This document shows, piece after piece, positions 1 through 7,267 of a stretch of 9,608 nucleotides of DNA (position 1 is its first letter; each line of letters starts with the position of its first letter). The notes below the pieces were generated by a model that saw nothing but the letters and a program-made list of their open reading frames with translations, did not search any database and was not told the DNA's origin. This DNA is from JAYUDN01 sp043769645. GTDB lineage: Bacteria; Patescibacteriota; Gracilibacteria; BD1-5; UBA2023. The DNA lies in contig JAYVJC010000028.1 of assembly GCA_043769645.1 (NCBI GenBank), positions 1-9,608 on the forward strand. The letters run 5' to 3'. Both the position numbers and the translations under genes were made by a program.

Positions 1-1572
1 CAGTATTATCTCTGGATTCTTGAGAAATATCTTCGCTATAGCAAGTCGTTGCTTCTGACCTCAGGAGAGCCTCACTCCCCTTTCTCCAATCTCGGTATCG
101 AGTCCATCCTTTAAGTCGAAGACGAAGTCACAGTGGGCGAGTTTGAGTGCTTGGATAAGTTTTTCTTCTGAGTTTTCTCTTCTTTTGTCATCCTTGGCGA
201 TAGCCGAGGATCGCTTGCTATTTCCTGGGAGTGATTCACCTTCGGAGGATGACACATCAGAAACAACAGAAACTGCTGATAGCAGATTCTCCCGGATCGT
301 TGCATCGAAGACGCTTGGTTCTTGTGTGAGATATCCGATATGTGGATAGTAGGTTTTCAGAGCCGTTTCAGAAAGGGTATTTCCAAGTATAGAAATACTT
401 CCCGAATCTGGATGCAGGTATCCAGCAAGGAGCTTGAGGAGAGTAGTCTTCCCTCCTCCACTCTCGCCAACGAGAGCGGTCTTTTTTCCTCGAGCAATCG
501 TAAGTGAGAAGTCAGAGAAGACTTTGGTTTCGTTGTAGCCGTAGGAGAGATGGTCGATGATGATGTCATTTTTCTGAATGGTAAAAGGATGGCCTGATTC
601 ATATCATCGAATAGTAGGAGCATTATCGATCACTTCCCATAAAGTACGCACTTTTATAAACTCTTTTGTAAAGTCGATATAGGCACCCAAGGCATCACTT
701 ATAACCTTTTGGATGATAATCAGAGTTCAGCTGAGTCATACCAATAAACTCAACTCAAGTTTTCCATCTAAAAATTGAAATCACAATACCGAGTAAATCA
801 TCAAAAGAAATAGTCCTATTCCAAATCCAGTATTTCTGGTCAATAATATGCGAAGTAGTCCCATATCTTGATTGATATGTATATCGGTGTTGTATTTTTC
901 TTCAATTTTACTATTTTCTTCATTCAGTGAGTTATTCTGGAGTATTTCATTTTTACTCATCAGTATCCTTACCACATCCCTAGATATAGAGAGCTTATTG
1001 AGATATCTGATATTTCTATGCAAAAACATTCTCCCGTTAATATATTTTGAAAAAAAGAAAAATATAATAAATAAGAGGATAAACATTCATATATAAAAAG
1101 AGTTTACTCTACTAATCATATACAGGGTAAAACAAATGGAAATGAGTAAACGGACAGATTGTTCCACAACTTGTCACATTAAAATTCCCCACCTTTCCAC
1201 TCCCTCGTTGATAACAGAAATGAGCTTTCCCGTTCACAGAGACTCTATATAGTTATTGTCTATGAGAATAAATTTTGAAAGATACTTCTTTGATACAAAG
1301 TTTGATGTTTGTCATTCAATCTCAACCCATCACCATTTTCTGACAGAAAAATTCACTACTTCATAGCCACACAAATACAATCCGTATATAGTCAATATCC
1401 ATCAAAATGAGTCAGGTTTTTGCAGTAAGTAGTAAGTAAATCTTTCTAGAAAGAAAACATGGGCTACTCAGTTTATTCACCAAAGTAAGGCAACAAATAG
1501 TCATCGTAAGAACACGAGTCTTCTTGAGTGGACCGGCTCAAAGAATCTTTTTGTTTTTTCGATAAATGTCAT
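1..1572 (-). CDS. ABC exporter, fused permease and ATPase domains (3' end cut off by window)
   Basis: This gene encodes an ABC half-transporter of the exporter type; the substrate cannot be told from sequence. The first 524 residues are visible. Residues 1 to about 335 are the membrane domain, with hydrophobic segments near 19-42, 60-78, 138-185, 267-285 and 293-310, and a GKLISVINEG stretch typical of exporter coupling regions. The ATPase domain follows: Walker A GESGGGKTT at 369-377, Q-loop YLTQE around Gln417, and the signature LSGGQ at 502-506. The window ends at NPEIIL, just before the Walker B aspartate. Fourteen in-frame TGA codons are read as Gly, including the first Gly of LSGGQ. A Ser-rich, charged insertion lies at about 432-467. 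The start is the first ATG after an in-frame TAG upstream; no Shine-Dalgarno is seen. It is transcribed divergently from clpP. The family call is firm; the start is less so. Confidence 0.9.
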
Positions 1573-1598
1573 AAGACTACATATAGGTGAATGACACT

Positions 1599-1625
1599 AT
1601 TCTAGGAAAAAGCGAGTGTTTTCAA
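1599..1625 (-). promoter_or_regulatory. Candidate sigma-70 promoter for the ABC exporter gene
   Basis: On the minus strand a TTGAAA box (1625-1620) is followed after 15 nt by TAGAAT (1604-1599), which would start transcription about 20 nt before the ATG at 1572. The spacer is shorter than the usual 17 nt. This rests on motif matching only, in AT-rich DNA where chance matches are common. Confidence 0.27.
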
Positions 1626-1639
1626 AATGAAAATTCCTT

Positions 1640-1667
1640 TTGAATTTCGTCAAGAAATACCTATACT
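1640..1667 (+). promoter_or_regulatory. Candidate sigma-70 promoter for the clpP operon
   Basis: TTGAAT (1640-1645), 16 nt, then TATACT (1662-1667) on the plus strand. It would give a leader of about 155 nt before clpP that contains the hairpin at 1691-1718. A second TATACT at 1729-1734 lacks a good -35 box. This is motif-based only. Confidence 0.3.
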
Positions 1668-1690
1668 TAGAGAAGAGAATAGTTTGTCGG

Positions 1691-1718
1691 AGGTCATTTG
1701 TTATTCTGGGAATGACCT
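1691..1718. repeat. Perfect 8-bp inverted repeat (hairpin) in the clpP leader
   Basis: AGGTCATT (1691-1698) and AATGACCT (1711-1718) are perfect inverted copies separated by 12 nt. It could be a dyad operator, a leader-RNA hairpin or one copy of a dispersed palindromic repeat; its GTCATT core also starts the repeats around the GIY-YIG gene. No run of T follows, so it does not look like an intrinsic terminator. It does not match the CIRCE or CtsR operator patterns known for clp genes elsewhere. Confidence 0.55.
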
Positions 1719-1828
1719 GGAATCTATGTATACTTCAGACATGATTATCTTGATATAGAATGAGTTACTTTCTCTATTGTTCGAGCATAGTTCACACTTG
1801 TACGTTTCTACCCCTTCACCATTTTCTT

Positions 1829-2455
1829 ATGTCTAAACACTCCAAAAATCCGAAAATCCAAAAATCTCGAAAACCAATTTCTGATTTCCTCGTCCCTACC
1901 GTCATCGATAAGGTGGGTGGACAGGAACGTGCCTATGATATCTACTCACGACTCCTCGAGGATCGTATTATCTTCCTCGGTGATGCGATCGATTCTGCAG
2001 TCGCGAATACCGTGATCGCACAGTTCCTTTTCCTCGAGAAATCAGATCCGAAAGCACCGATTACCCTCTATGTGAACTCTCCAGGTTGACATGTCACGGC
2101 GGGACTCGCTATCTATGATACGATGCAACATATCAAACCAGATGTTATCACGGTCTGTGTCGGACTCGCGGCTTCGATGGGTTCGATCATCCTTTGTGGA
2201 GGTGCGAAGGGGAAACGATACGCACTCAAGCACTCAGAGATTATGATCCATCAGCCCCTTGGCGGGATGGAGGGCCAGGCGACGGATATCAAGATTGCCG
2301 CAGATCATATCATCAAAACCGGCGAAGTCCTCTACAAGATCCTCGCCTCACACTCAGGTCAGGATATCGACAAGGTTCGCAAGGACTGTGATCGAGACAA
2401 CTATATGACCGCAGAAGAAGCACTGAAGTATGGGCTTATAGATAAAGTACTATAA
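1829..2455 (+). CDS. clpP: ATP-dependent Clp protease proteolytic subunit ClpP
   Basis: ClpP is the barrel-forming serine peptidase that degrades proteins fed to it by Clp/Hsp100 unfoldases in the cytoplasm. The 208-aa product has the family's normal length. The catalytic triad is visible: Ser116 in AASMG, His141 in MIHQP and Asp186 in RKDCDRD. The N-terminal block LVPTV...AYDIYSRLLEDRIIFL (from residue 21) and the C-terminal EEALKYGLIDKVL also match the family. A single TGA at 2087-2089 encodes Gly87, the second Gly of NSPGG, part of the oxyanion-hole segment; this is the clearest proof of UGA=Gly here. I chose the ATG at 1829; an in-frame ATG at 1760 would add 23 residues unlike ClpP. It heads a run of four closely spaced genes. 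Confidence 0.97.
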
Positions 2456-2460
2456 ATACT

Positions 2461-2883
2461 ATGGATATTGCAGATATACTGTCTGAGCATATCGTTCCCC
2501 CTATGTGTGTTGACCCAAGCCGTGACATACTTTATTACTACGACCTTTTAGCAGTACTAGATGATGAATTTTTGGAGGCGAAGAAACGGTGTTATTCTAC
2601 TGATGTGGCAGATCTCGAAGTGAACCTCAAGTCCTTATTAAAGCCCGAAAGGGTAGCATATCATGTAGCGAAACCCTTTACCTTAAAAGATAGAGACGGT
2701 TCTAGTTTCAGAGATGAACGACTTAGAAATCTTATTATCGATCATAGTGATACTCTTCTAAAACTTGTCTTTGAAACAACAGAAACCGGATCTATTCCTC
2801 CAGGTTGCTCTCGCATAAAAACTATCGAATATGAACTTCCAAATCGGGTATTAGCTGCTAGAAAATTTATAAGTTATAAATAG
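2461..2883 (+). CDS. Hypothetical protein, 140 aa
   Basis: I do not recognise this protein. It begins 5 nt after the clpP stop and ends 6 nt before the next gene, so it is very probably co-transcribed with clpP. The sequence is mixed alpha/beta in character, with no signal peptide, no obvious membrane segment and no recognisable catalytic motif; it carries a cluster YYYDLLAVLDDEFLEAKKRC near residues 25-44 and ends in a basic stretch. It uses no in-frame TGA and ends in TAG, the only TAG stop in the window. Base use is more AT-rich than in clpP. Clear reading-frame length and spacing support it as a real gene; its function is unknown. Confidence 0.72.
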   Translation: MDIADILSEHIVPPMCVDPSRDILYYYDLLAVLDDEFLEAKKRCYSTDVADLEVNLKSLLKPERVAYHVAKPFTLKDRDGSSFRDERLRNLIIDHSDTLLKLVFETTETGSIPPGCSRIKTIEYELPNRVLAARKFISYK

Positions 2884-2889
2884 TTTTTT

Positions 2890-3717
2890 ATGAAAAAACA
2901 CCTTTTTATTTTATTTTTCTTCTTGCTTCCGAGCTTTGCAAATGCAGATGTTGCAGGCCCAGTACTTACTAAGACGCAAGCATGTGAGGAAAATGATGGA
3001 GCATCCATGAATCGATTACAGATTTTTGTGAAAGGTAAAAAGTCTGAAACACTGTATTTTTATAAAAAAAAATCGAGTTTATATTATATAGTGCCAATGT
3101 CTCCATATACCATCAAACATGACTGATATTACATAACATATTCAGCTTCATTGTTTCTATATCATTATGATTGTAAAAATCAAGAATCAAAACTTCTAAG
3201 TTCACAGAATCTTAAGAAGCTACTATCGAAAAATACAGTCTTTACTCCAGCTACATCTTTTGACTCATCACTCGTTCGAGAATTTAATTATGGTCAAGTC
3301 AAGCAAGTTACGAACTCTGATATATTATTTGAAATAGGGATTACTCAAACAAGTATAAACTGAGCATACTCATTTGATCTCAAGACGAGAAAATTTCAGA
3401 ATCAAATATTTATTGATCCTGATTGGAGTTTGAAGAATTATAAAGACTATAATGAAATATACAGTAATGAAGGTGATTGGAGGGGAGTTAATGTTTATTA
3501 TAAAGGAAAGATCGTCCGACATTTTGCAAGCTGTAAGGGATGGTGAACTAAATACAAAAGTGATATCGATGATTCTTGCTGAGCAAGTATCAATATTCTC
3601 TCATCGTGAAGTGAAGGCTTAGTCCTGAGCCTTTCGTATAATTATCCTGGCGCTCCGCTTGAGAATGGAAACTATATATTGAAGTACGATGGTTCTATGA
3701 AAAAATTAACCCAATAA
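2890..3717 (+). CDS. Hypothetical secreted protein with signal peptide, 275 aa
   Basis: The product starts with a classical signal peptide: basic MKKH, a hydrophobic core LFILFFFLLPSF and an ANA cleavage site around residue 19-20, so it is likely exported. There is no lipobox cysteine at the cleavage site, so it is not a typical lipoprotein. The mature part is rich in Tyr, Ser, Lys and Asn and has four Cys (in QACEEN, YDCKN, ASCKG and DDSCG) that could form disulfides. I recognise no domain. The gene needs five TGA codons (3124, 3361, 3544, 3580, 3607) read as Gly; under the standard code it would look like several fragments. It sits between the 140-aa gene and tyrS with gaps of 6 and 4 nt. 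Confidence 0.85.
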
Positions 3718-3721
3718 TATC

Positions 3722-4885
3722 ATGAAAAATCCCCAAATAGAATCCTTACTCAAAAAATGAGTCGCTCGAATTATTGACGAAGCGCATCTTCGTGAACGAC
3801 TCGAGCGATGACACAAACTCCGGATTAAGCTCGGTATAGATCCTTCAGGAACGACCATCCACCTCGGGCATATGGTGCCGATTCTGAAGCTTCGCCAGTT
3901 TCAGGAGCTTGGTCATGAGGTCACGATTATCATCGGTGATGCGACGGGGATGATAGGAGATGCGTCCGATAAGGATTCTGAACGGCCGATGCTACTCCGT
4001 GAACAGACTCGTGCGAATGGAAAGGCTTTTATTGAGAAATTTTCTCGTGTACTCGACCTCTCGAAGGTCACTATCGTCTACAATAGTGACTGGCTCGACA
4101 AAGTGAATTTCGCAGGAGTTGGAGAACTCGCGAAGAACTTCTCAGTAGCCGAAATGCTCGATCGAGATAATTTCTCGAAGCGATACAAGGCCGGAGTTCG
4201 TATCTCCCTTCAGGAATTCCTCTATCCACTCATGCAAGGGTATGATAGTGTAGCACTCAAAACTGATGTCGAACTCGGTGGGACCGAGCAATACTTCAAT
4301 CTCCTTGCTGGTCGTCGCCTACAAGAAGCTTTTGGTCAGGAGAAGCAGGATATCATGATGTTCGATCTCCTCGTTGGTTCTGATGGGAAGAAGATGTCGA
4401 AAACGAGTCCGAACTCGGTCGCGATCGATGAAGCTCCCCAGAGTATGTACCAGAAACTCATCTCGATCAAGGATGAACTGATCATTTCCTACTTCGAACT
4501 TACGACGGATGCGTCCCTCGAGGAAGTAAAGGAAATCAAGAAAAGACTCGAATCGGGTGAACATCCGAATGTCCTCAAAGAAGAACTCGCTCAGCGGATT
4601 ATCACGATGTACCATGGGAGATCGTATGATCCACTCGATATTGGCAATATTGAGCAGTGGAAAATTGAAAATTGAAAGATGAAAGAAGGGACCATCGGAA
4701 TCGGAGAACTGCTCAAGGAAATCTGATTCTGTGCCACTTCTGGTGATGTGAAGAATGCTCTCGCTGGGAATTCTGTCCGTGTAAATAGTGAAGTGATTAC
4801 CGATCCGAAATTTCTCGTTACTATTGCTTCCGAGTGAACGCTTGTAGAAATGGGGAAAAAGAAGGCGAAAAGAGTGTTTTTGTAA
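3722..4885 (+). CDS. tyrS: Tyrosine--tRNA ligase (TyrRS)
   Basis: TyrRS activates tyrosine with ATP and charges tRNA-Tyr in the cytoplasm. Class I motifs are present: HLGH at residues 47-50 (HIGH motif) and KMSKT at 224-228. GIDPSGTTIHLGH, VELGGTEQYFNLLAGR and GDATGMIGD resemble the TyrZ-type bacterial branch. An S4 RNA-binding domain occupies about 326-387 (RVNSEVITDP is typical). Total length is 387 aa, slightly short for the family, mainly because the linker between catalytic and S4 domains is brief. Five TGA codons encode Gly (3758, 3809, 4673, 4724, 4835), all near the ends; the core of about 300 residues has none. The first two make the N-terminus readable and the last three join the S4 domain to the rest. 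The ATG lies 4 nt after the previous stop, with no Shine-Dalgarno. Confidence 0.97.
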
Positions 4886-4890
4886 AGAAA

Positions 4891-4931
4891 TAAAAATAAA
4901 GAGTCATTTCGAGCTTGTCGAGAAATCTTCC
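4891..4931 (+). repeat. Palindrome-rich repeat, left copy
   Basis: TAAAAATAAA, then GAGTCATTTCGAGC, a 4-nt spacer, and CGAGAAATCTTCC. The TTTCGA and TCGAGAAA parts can pair as an imperfect hairpin. It is the short version of the repeat found inverted at 5240-5296. It directly follows the tyrS stop and could also fold as the 3' end of that transcript. Confidence 0.75.
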
Positions 4932-4940
4932 AAATAAGCT

Positions 4941-5237
4941 ATGTCAGATACTTTCTCAGTTTACATTCTCACGAATCAATCAAACCATGTCCTCTATGTG
5001 GGAATGACGAATAATCTCGAAAGACGCCTACTGGAACACCGAAGAAAAATGGAATTGGGTTCCTTTACGGCAAGATATAACTGCAATAAACTCGTCTACT
5101 ATGAATCTGGATGAAGTCCAGAGTGAGCCATAGAAAGAAAAAAACAAATAAAAAACTATCGTCGAGAAAAGAAAATCTACCTTATAGAATCGATGAATCC
5201 GTATTGGAAAGATCTTTCCGAAGAATGTTATAATTAA
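4941..5237 (+). CDS. GIY-YIG nuclease-domain protein, single domain, 98 aa
   Basis: This is a stand-alone GIY-YIG endonuclease-domain protein of the UPF0213/YhbQ-like group. Motifs: VYIL at 7-10 and YVG at 19-21 (the GIY and YIG elements), an Arg in NNLERRLLEH (residues 24-33) expected in the active site, FTARYN at 42-47, LVYYE at 51-55, and the metal-binding Glu in AIERKKQIK (Glu65). The C-terminal SMNPYWKDLSEE is typical of this group. Two TGA codons (5112, 5124) encode Gly58 and Gly62. Such proteins cut DNA in related systems, but the role of the single-domain group is not settled. Here it is bracketed by inverted repeats, which suggests a link between the nuclease and the repeat. The ATG at 4941 is preceded by AAGCT and no Shine-Dalgarno. 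Confidence 0.94.
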
Positions 5238-5239
5238 AA

Positions 5240-5296
5240 GGAAGATTTCTCGTCGTCTTCGCTGACTCAGACTCGCTCGAAATGACTTTATTTTTA
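5240..5296 (-). repeat. Palindrome-rich repeat, right copy (inverted)
   Basis: Read on the minus strand it gives TAAAAATAAA, GTCATTTCGAGC, about 22 nt of extra sequence, and CGAGAAATCTTCC. The outer and inner blocks match the left copy at 4891-4931 almost exactly; the extra part contains the near-palindrome CTGACTCAG and short GTCT/AGAC arms, so it may fold into a hairpin. Confidence 0.78.
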
Positions 5297-5301
5297 CTTA
5301 A

Positions 5302-5336
5302 GTTTCTCACTCAACTCATACTCGCTCGAAATGACC
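5302..5336 (-). repeat. Third, diverged copy of the same repeat
   Basis: On the minus strand it reads GGTCATTTCGAGCGAGTATG and continues with GAGT and GAGAAAC. The first 20 bases match the right copy (TCATTTCGAGCGAGTCTGAG) except for one substitution inside the shared part. It lies in the same orientation as that copy, only 5 nt away, so the two form a short tandem pair downstream of the GIY-YIG gene. Confidence 0.7.
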
Positions 5337-5427
5337 ATACACATGATGAACTCTTTCCTCTTATTTCAATTTGGAAGTTGGGATGATGAAATAATCGAAT
5401 TAATAACTCAATTCCAAAAATTCACCT

Positions 5428-5820
5428 ATGTTTTCACTCCTCCAAAAAATCATATCACTCTCCGAAGCTCGTATACCATATCTTATAAAAAATGGTGATT
5501 CAGAGTATAGAGATTTTTATCATGGAAGTGATACTTTCGTGAAGTGAATCTATGGAGAGTTAGAAGAGATGAAGGAAGAACTTAAAAGCTGAAATCGAGT
5601 ATTTCTCGAGGATGAACTTGGAGATATTTTCTGGGACTATATGTGTCTCCTCGAAAATCTTGAAATCGAAGGGAAAATCTCGAAAGCAAAAGTATTTGAA
5701 CGATGCTGGACCAAGTTTTCCGAACGACTCAATCCTGATGGTTCGAATAATGGAAACTGGAGTGAAGTGAAGAAAATCCAGAAAGAAAAGCTCAAGAGTG
5801 AATTTCGGAATTCGTTGTAA
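5428..5820 (+). CDS. MazG-like nucleotide pyrophosphohydrolase, 130 aa
   Basis: This protein has the short all-alpha NTP pyrophosphohydrolase fold of the MazG superfamily, which hydrolyses (d)NTPs to monophosphates and is thought to clean the nucleotide pool. The metal-binding signature is visible as GELEEMKEEL (EExxE at Glu46, Glu47, Glu50) followed by EDELGDIFWD (ExxD at Glu63, Asp66). It is a single MazG domain, not the tandem form seen in E. coli MazG. Two TGA codons (5545, 5590) encode Gly40 and Gly55. The start ATG at 5428 is preceded by TTCACCT; an ATG at 5343 lies in another frame. cutA follows after 33 nt. True substrate cannot be read from the sequence. Confidence 0.87.
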
Positions 5821-5853
5821 AAAATTCTATATTCTATAACTAATCTTCAACCT

Positions 5854-6177
5854 ATGTCGTTCCTTTTCGTCTATGTGACCCACCCCTCGAAACCAGAGGC
5901 AATTCGTATCACCCATGATCTTCTCGAGAAGCGAATCATAGCTTGTGCAAACTATTTCCCAATCGAAAGTATGTACTGGTGGGAAGGAACTATTGCACAT
6001 ACGGATGAAATCATTACACTCTACAAGACTCGAACGGAAAACTGGGAAATCCTCAAGTCAACTATCGAGGCAAGTCACAAATATAGTACTCCCTGTATCA
6101 TAAAAGTAGCTACCGTCGAGGCTAATAGTTCATATGAATCATGGATAGAGAGCGAAACTAAGCCTCCCCTATCGTAA
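5854..6177 (+). CDS. cutA: CutA family divalent-cation tolerance protein, 107 aa
   Basis: CutA1 proteins are small trimeric ferredoxin-like proteins associated with tolerance to divalent metals such as copper in E. coli; their molecular role is still debated. The family pattern is clear: FVYVTHPSKPEAIRI at residues 5-19, LLEKRIIACANYFPIESMYW at 23-42 with WWEG at 42-45, TLYKTR at 55-60, TPCIIK near residue 83-88, and a closing ANSSYESWIE. Length is normal. No TGA is used. It begins 33 nt after the MazG-like gene. The leader contains ATTCTATAAC at 5831-5840, which could serve as a -10 element only about 14 nt before the ATG, giving a very short 5' leader; this is speculative. The ATG is preceded by TTCAACCT. 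Confidence 0.94.
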   Translation: MSFLFVYVTHPSKPEAIRITHDLLEKRIIACANYFPIESMYWWEGTIAHTDEIITLYKTRTENWEILKSTIEASHKYSTPCIIKVATVEANSSYESWIESETKPPLS

Positions 6178-6227
6178 TTCATAGGGCGCATCTCAACATT
6201 TTTTTCCCTTCCTCTCCATTCTAACTT

Positions 6228-6279
6228 ACCAGCTTCCCAGCAAATCTGCTCACCATCTTTTATCTTTTAGTTTTTATCT
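6228..6279 (+). repeat. Leader repeat before the DUF2177 gene (copy 1)
   Basis: This stretch contains ACCAGCTTCCCAGC (6228-6241) and TTATCTTTTAGTTTTTATCT (6260-6279), ending 2 nt before the ATG at 6282. The 20-nt block occurs exactly, inverted, at 9374-9393, and the first block matches 13 of 14 bases at 9346-9359. Both copies point toward the start codon of their gene (the other is nth), so this is a leader element shared by two genes. Confidence 0.75.
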
Positions 6280-6281
6280 CT

Positions 6282-6686
6282 ATGATTGCTCTCCTTTCTT
6301 CCTATGTTTCTGGACTCCTTACGCTCCTCGTATTTGATGGAGTGATGATATGGTTTGTCATCCTTCCGCTCTTTAAGCGATATATCCCGACCTATATCAA
6401 TACCGATATGAACCTGATTGCTGCGGTACTATTTTACCTCCTCTATGTAGCGGTCGCTCTGTACCTCGTCGTCCTTCCCGGGATTCGTTCTGGTTGTGAT
6501 CTCTGTACGATCACGCGGAATGCAGCCCTCCTCGGATTTGCAGCCTATATGACCTATGAACTCACGAGTATGTCCGTGATGAAGGGATGGAACTGGGAAA
6601 TGGTGATAATTGATACCTCTTGGGGAACGCTCCTCACCCTTATCGTGAGTGTTGTGATGTGGTATGTTTATAATCTATTTATCTAA
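6282..6686 (+). CDS. DUF2177 family membrane protein, 134 aa
   Basis: This small integral membrane protein has four predicted helices (about 5-32, 43-66, 80-99, 107-134). Features shared with the DUF2177 family include FDGVMIW near 18-24, AAVLFYLLY near 47-55, the VVLPG turn at 63-67, GFAAYMTYELTSM near 85-97 and the DTSWGTLLT segment near 111-119. The function of the family is unknown. There is no in-frame TGA. The stop TAA overlaps the ATG of lspA by one base (TAATG), which suggests coupled translation. The start ATG follows a pyrimidine-rich leader that carries the repeat described at 6228-6279. Confidence 0.85.
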   Translation: MIALLSSYVSGLLTLLVFDGVMIWFVILPLFKRYIPTYINTDMNLIAAVLFYLLYVAVALYLVVLPGIRSGCDLCTITRNAALLGFAAYMTYELTSMSVMKGWNWEMVIIDTSWGTLLTLIVSVVMWYVYNLFI

Positions 6687-7267
6687 TGCGGATCATCATC
6701 TTTATTATTTCCCTTTTTCTCCTTATCGGAATTGATCAGTATTCAAAATGACTACTGACTTCACTGACTCCTGAAGAATACTGTATTTTCGATCAAAAAA
6801 AATATATAGCTTCTCCGCAACCCTCATTCTGAGGAATCTTTCCTGAAGTTATGTGTTCATCGAGCTACGATGCCAATATACTCTATACATATAAGAAAAA
6901 TCCAGAAATATCTATTCTCGGAGATTATTTGAAGATAAAACTTACCTATAATACTGGTATTGCTTTCTCTCTTCCTCTTCATGGACTTCTTCTCCAGTTC
7001 CTTACCTTTTTTCTGATTTCTGGACTCCTTGTGTACTATGGACTGATTGAATATCCAAAACAGATCAATCTCCTCGATATAGGATATATTTTAGTTATCA
7101 GTGGAGCCCTTTGTCATGGATATGAACGTATTGTGAACGGATATGTGGTGGATTTTATTTCTGTAAAATACTTTGCCATTTTCAATTTCGCAGATATATT
7201 TATATCAGTAGGTTTTGGTCTTATAGTGCTTTCATATTTCCTTTATGACAGAAAAAGAAATCGATAA
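6686..7267 (+). CDS. lspA: Lipoprotein signal peptidase (signal peptidase II), atypical active-site motif
   Basis: LspA is the membrane aspartyl protease that removes signal peptides from prolipoproteins. Recognisable elements are DQYSK at residues 17-21, YNTGIAFSL at 88-96, GYVVDF at 152-157 and FNFAD at 166-170 with the catalytic Asp170. The conserved GNxxDR motif is replaced by CHGYER at 143-148, so the usual Asn is His144 and the usual catalytic Asp is Glu147. About 50 residues between helix 1 and the NTG motif form a longer external loop than usual; total length is 193 aa against about 160. Two TGA codons (6749, 6830) encode Gly22 and Gly49. Translation likely couples to the DUF2177 gene upstream, and the end overlaps the next gene by 23 nt. 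The family call is strong; activity is less certain. Confidence 0.88.

Larger units (their letters stand above)
4891..5296. mobile_element. Putative repeat-bracketed GIY-YIG cassette
   Basis: A single-domain GIY-YIG gene (4941-5237) is enclosed by inverted copies of one repeat, at 4891-4931 and 5240-5296. Both begin, reading inward, with TAAAAATAAA and GTCATTTCGAGC and end with CGAGAAATCTTCC next to the gene. The inner ends lie 9 nt before the start codon and 2 nt after the stop codon. This layout suggests a unit that moved, or is spread, together with its repeats. No target-site duplication could be identified, and there is no transposase, so mobility is an inference. Confidence 0.45.

Noticed and set aside
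1627..1758. A 43-codon reading frame upstream of clpP ending in TAG
   Set aside because: It spans the perfect inverted repeat and a candidate promoter, resembles no family I know, and is short enough to occur by chance. Best left as noncoding leader unless conserved.
1760..1828. Longer N-terminus of ClpP from the ATG at 1760
   Set aside because: The extra 23 residues do not look like ClpP, while the ATG at 1829 gives the normal family length.
1573..1828. tRNA or other structured RNA in the divergent intergenic region
   Set aside because: I found no cloverleaf arms or T-loop sequence; only the single 8-bp hairpin is clear.
2087..2089. ClpP and others as pseudogenes broken by TGA, or UGA as Trp or selenocysteine
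   Set aside because: TGA occurs in most genes with otherwise intact families, falls on conserved Gly positions, and Trp is encoded by TGG as usual (for example WWEG in CutA). A selenocysteine reading would not explain 34 sites.
5343..5510. A reading frame starting at 5343 that overlaps the MazG-like gene in another frame
   Set aside because: About 55 codons, overlapping a well-supported gene and the edge of the repeats; no family resemblance.
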